Source: Thermodesulfovibrionales bacterium (GTDB taxonomy: Bacteria > Nitrospirota > Thermodesulfovibrionia > Thermodesulfovibrionales > SM23-35). From it: DNA of 41,336 nucleotides. The translations under genes were made by a program, and so were the position numbers. Of the stretch, positions 41,308 to 41,336 are shown piece by piece; position 1 is the stretch's first letter, and the number at the start of each line of letters is the position of its first letter. The notes beneath the pieces are model-generated. The model saw only the letters and a list, made by a program, of their open reading frames with translations, was not told the origin of the DNA and searched no databases. Location: positions 1 to 41,336 of the forward strand of contig JAVHLL010000025.1 of the NCBI GenBank assembly GCA_031082155.1, read 5' to 3'.

Positions 41308-41336
41308 GGTCAAGTCGCACGGTCTATTAGTACTGG
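41308..41336 (-). rRNA. rrl: 3' end of 23S rRNA, cut off by the window edge
   Basis: Read on the minus strand, the end of the window gives CAGTACTAATAGACCG, then TGCGACTTGACC, the well-known last bases of bacterial 23S rRNA; CTTGACC normally pairs with the GGTCAAG at the 5' end of the molecule. Only ~29 bases are inside the window. The next ~35 bases downstream lead straight into a terminator, so no 5S gene follows. Confidence 0.85.

Overview
The window looks like a chromosomal piece of a Gram-negative (diderm), anaerobic, sulfate- or sulfite-reducing bacterium. The evidence is a reductive-type dsr set (dsrA, dsrB, dsrD, dsrC and dsrMKJOP, with no dsrEFH seen) beside genes for lipid A and outer-membrane assembly. 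Gene content and order suggest Nitrospirota (Thermodesulfovibrio-like) or a deltaproteobacterial/Desulfobacterota lineage. I favour Nitrospirota, but that is inference; no taxonomic search was possible.

Layout: (1) 1-2.5 kb holds the end of a radical SAM gene, a HIT protein, a TusA-like sulfur carrier with its own promoter, and a DedA membrane protein that seems to start at CTG. (2) 2.6-9.0 kb, minus strand, holds dsrC, then an RsbRD_N-like gene followed by dsrM-K-J-O-P and a small 2x[4Fe-4S] ferredoxin. (3) 9.2-10.8 kb holds a CbiA/DsrN amidase behind a zinc-ribbon gene. (4) 11.0-13.2 kb, plus strand, holds a two-gene operon for a zinc-ribbon/HEAT protein and an unrecognised protein with a possible kinase-like fold. 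(5) 13.2-18.7 kb, minus strand, holds a DVU0298-like HEAT protein, then dsrA-dsrB-dsrD behind a near-consensus promoter, then a TPR protein and a YkgJ-type cysteine-cluster protein. (6) 18.9-25.0 kb holds bamA, ompH/skp, lpxD, fabZ, lpxA and lpxI. (7) 25.0-30.4 kb holds housekeeping and small unknown genes, including one with a possible -1 frameshift site. (8) 30.4-38.7 kb, minus strand, holds membrane proteins (YIP1, UPF0182), a CHASE2 adenylate cyclase and a pair of M16 peptidases. (9) 38.8-41.3 kb holds a LysM protein, rpoD and the last bases of a 23S rRNA.

How the genes fit together: DsrAB reduces sulfite and loads sulfur onto DsrC. DsrD is thought to stimulate DsrAB. DsrMKJOP links the menaquinone pool and periplasm to reduction of the DsrC trisulfide. 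DsrN probably amidates siroheme, and TusA is a likely sulfur carrier. The least understood part is the group interleaved with dsr: two HEAT proteins that look like paralogues, the kinase-like protein, TPR, YkgJ and RsbRD_N. I see no insertion sequence, CRISPR array, tRNA or phage gene. Intergenic stretches are short; the only one near 300 bases is the dsrA upstream region, which is described below.
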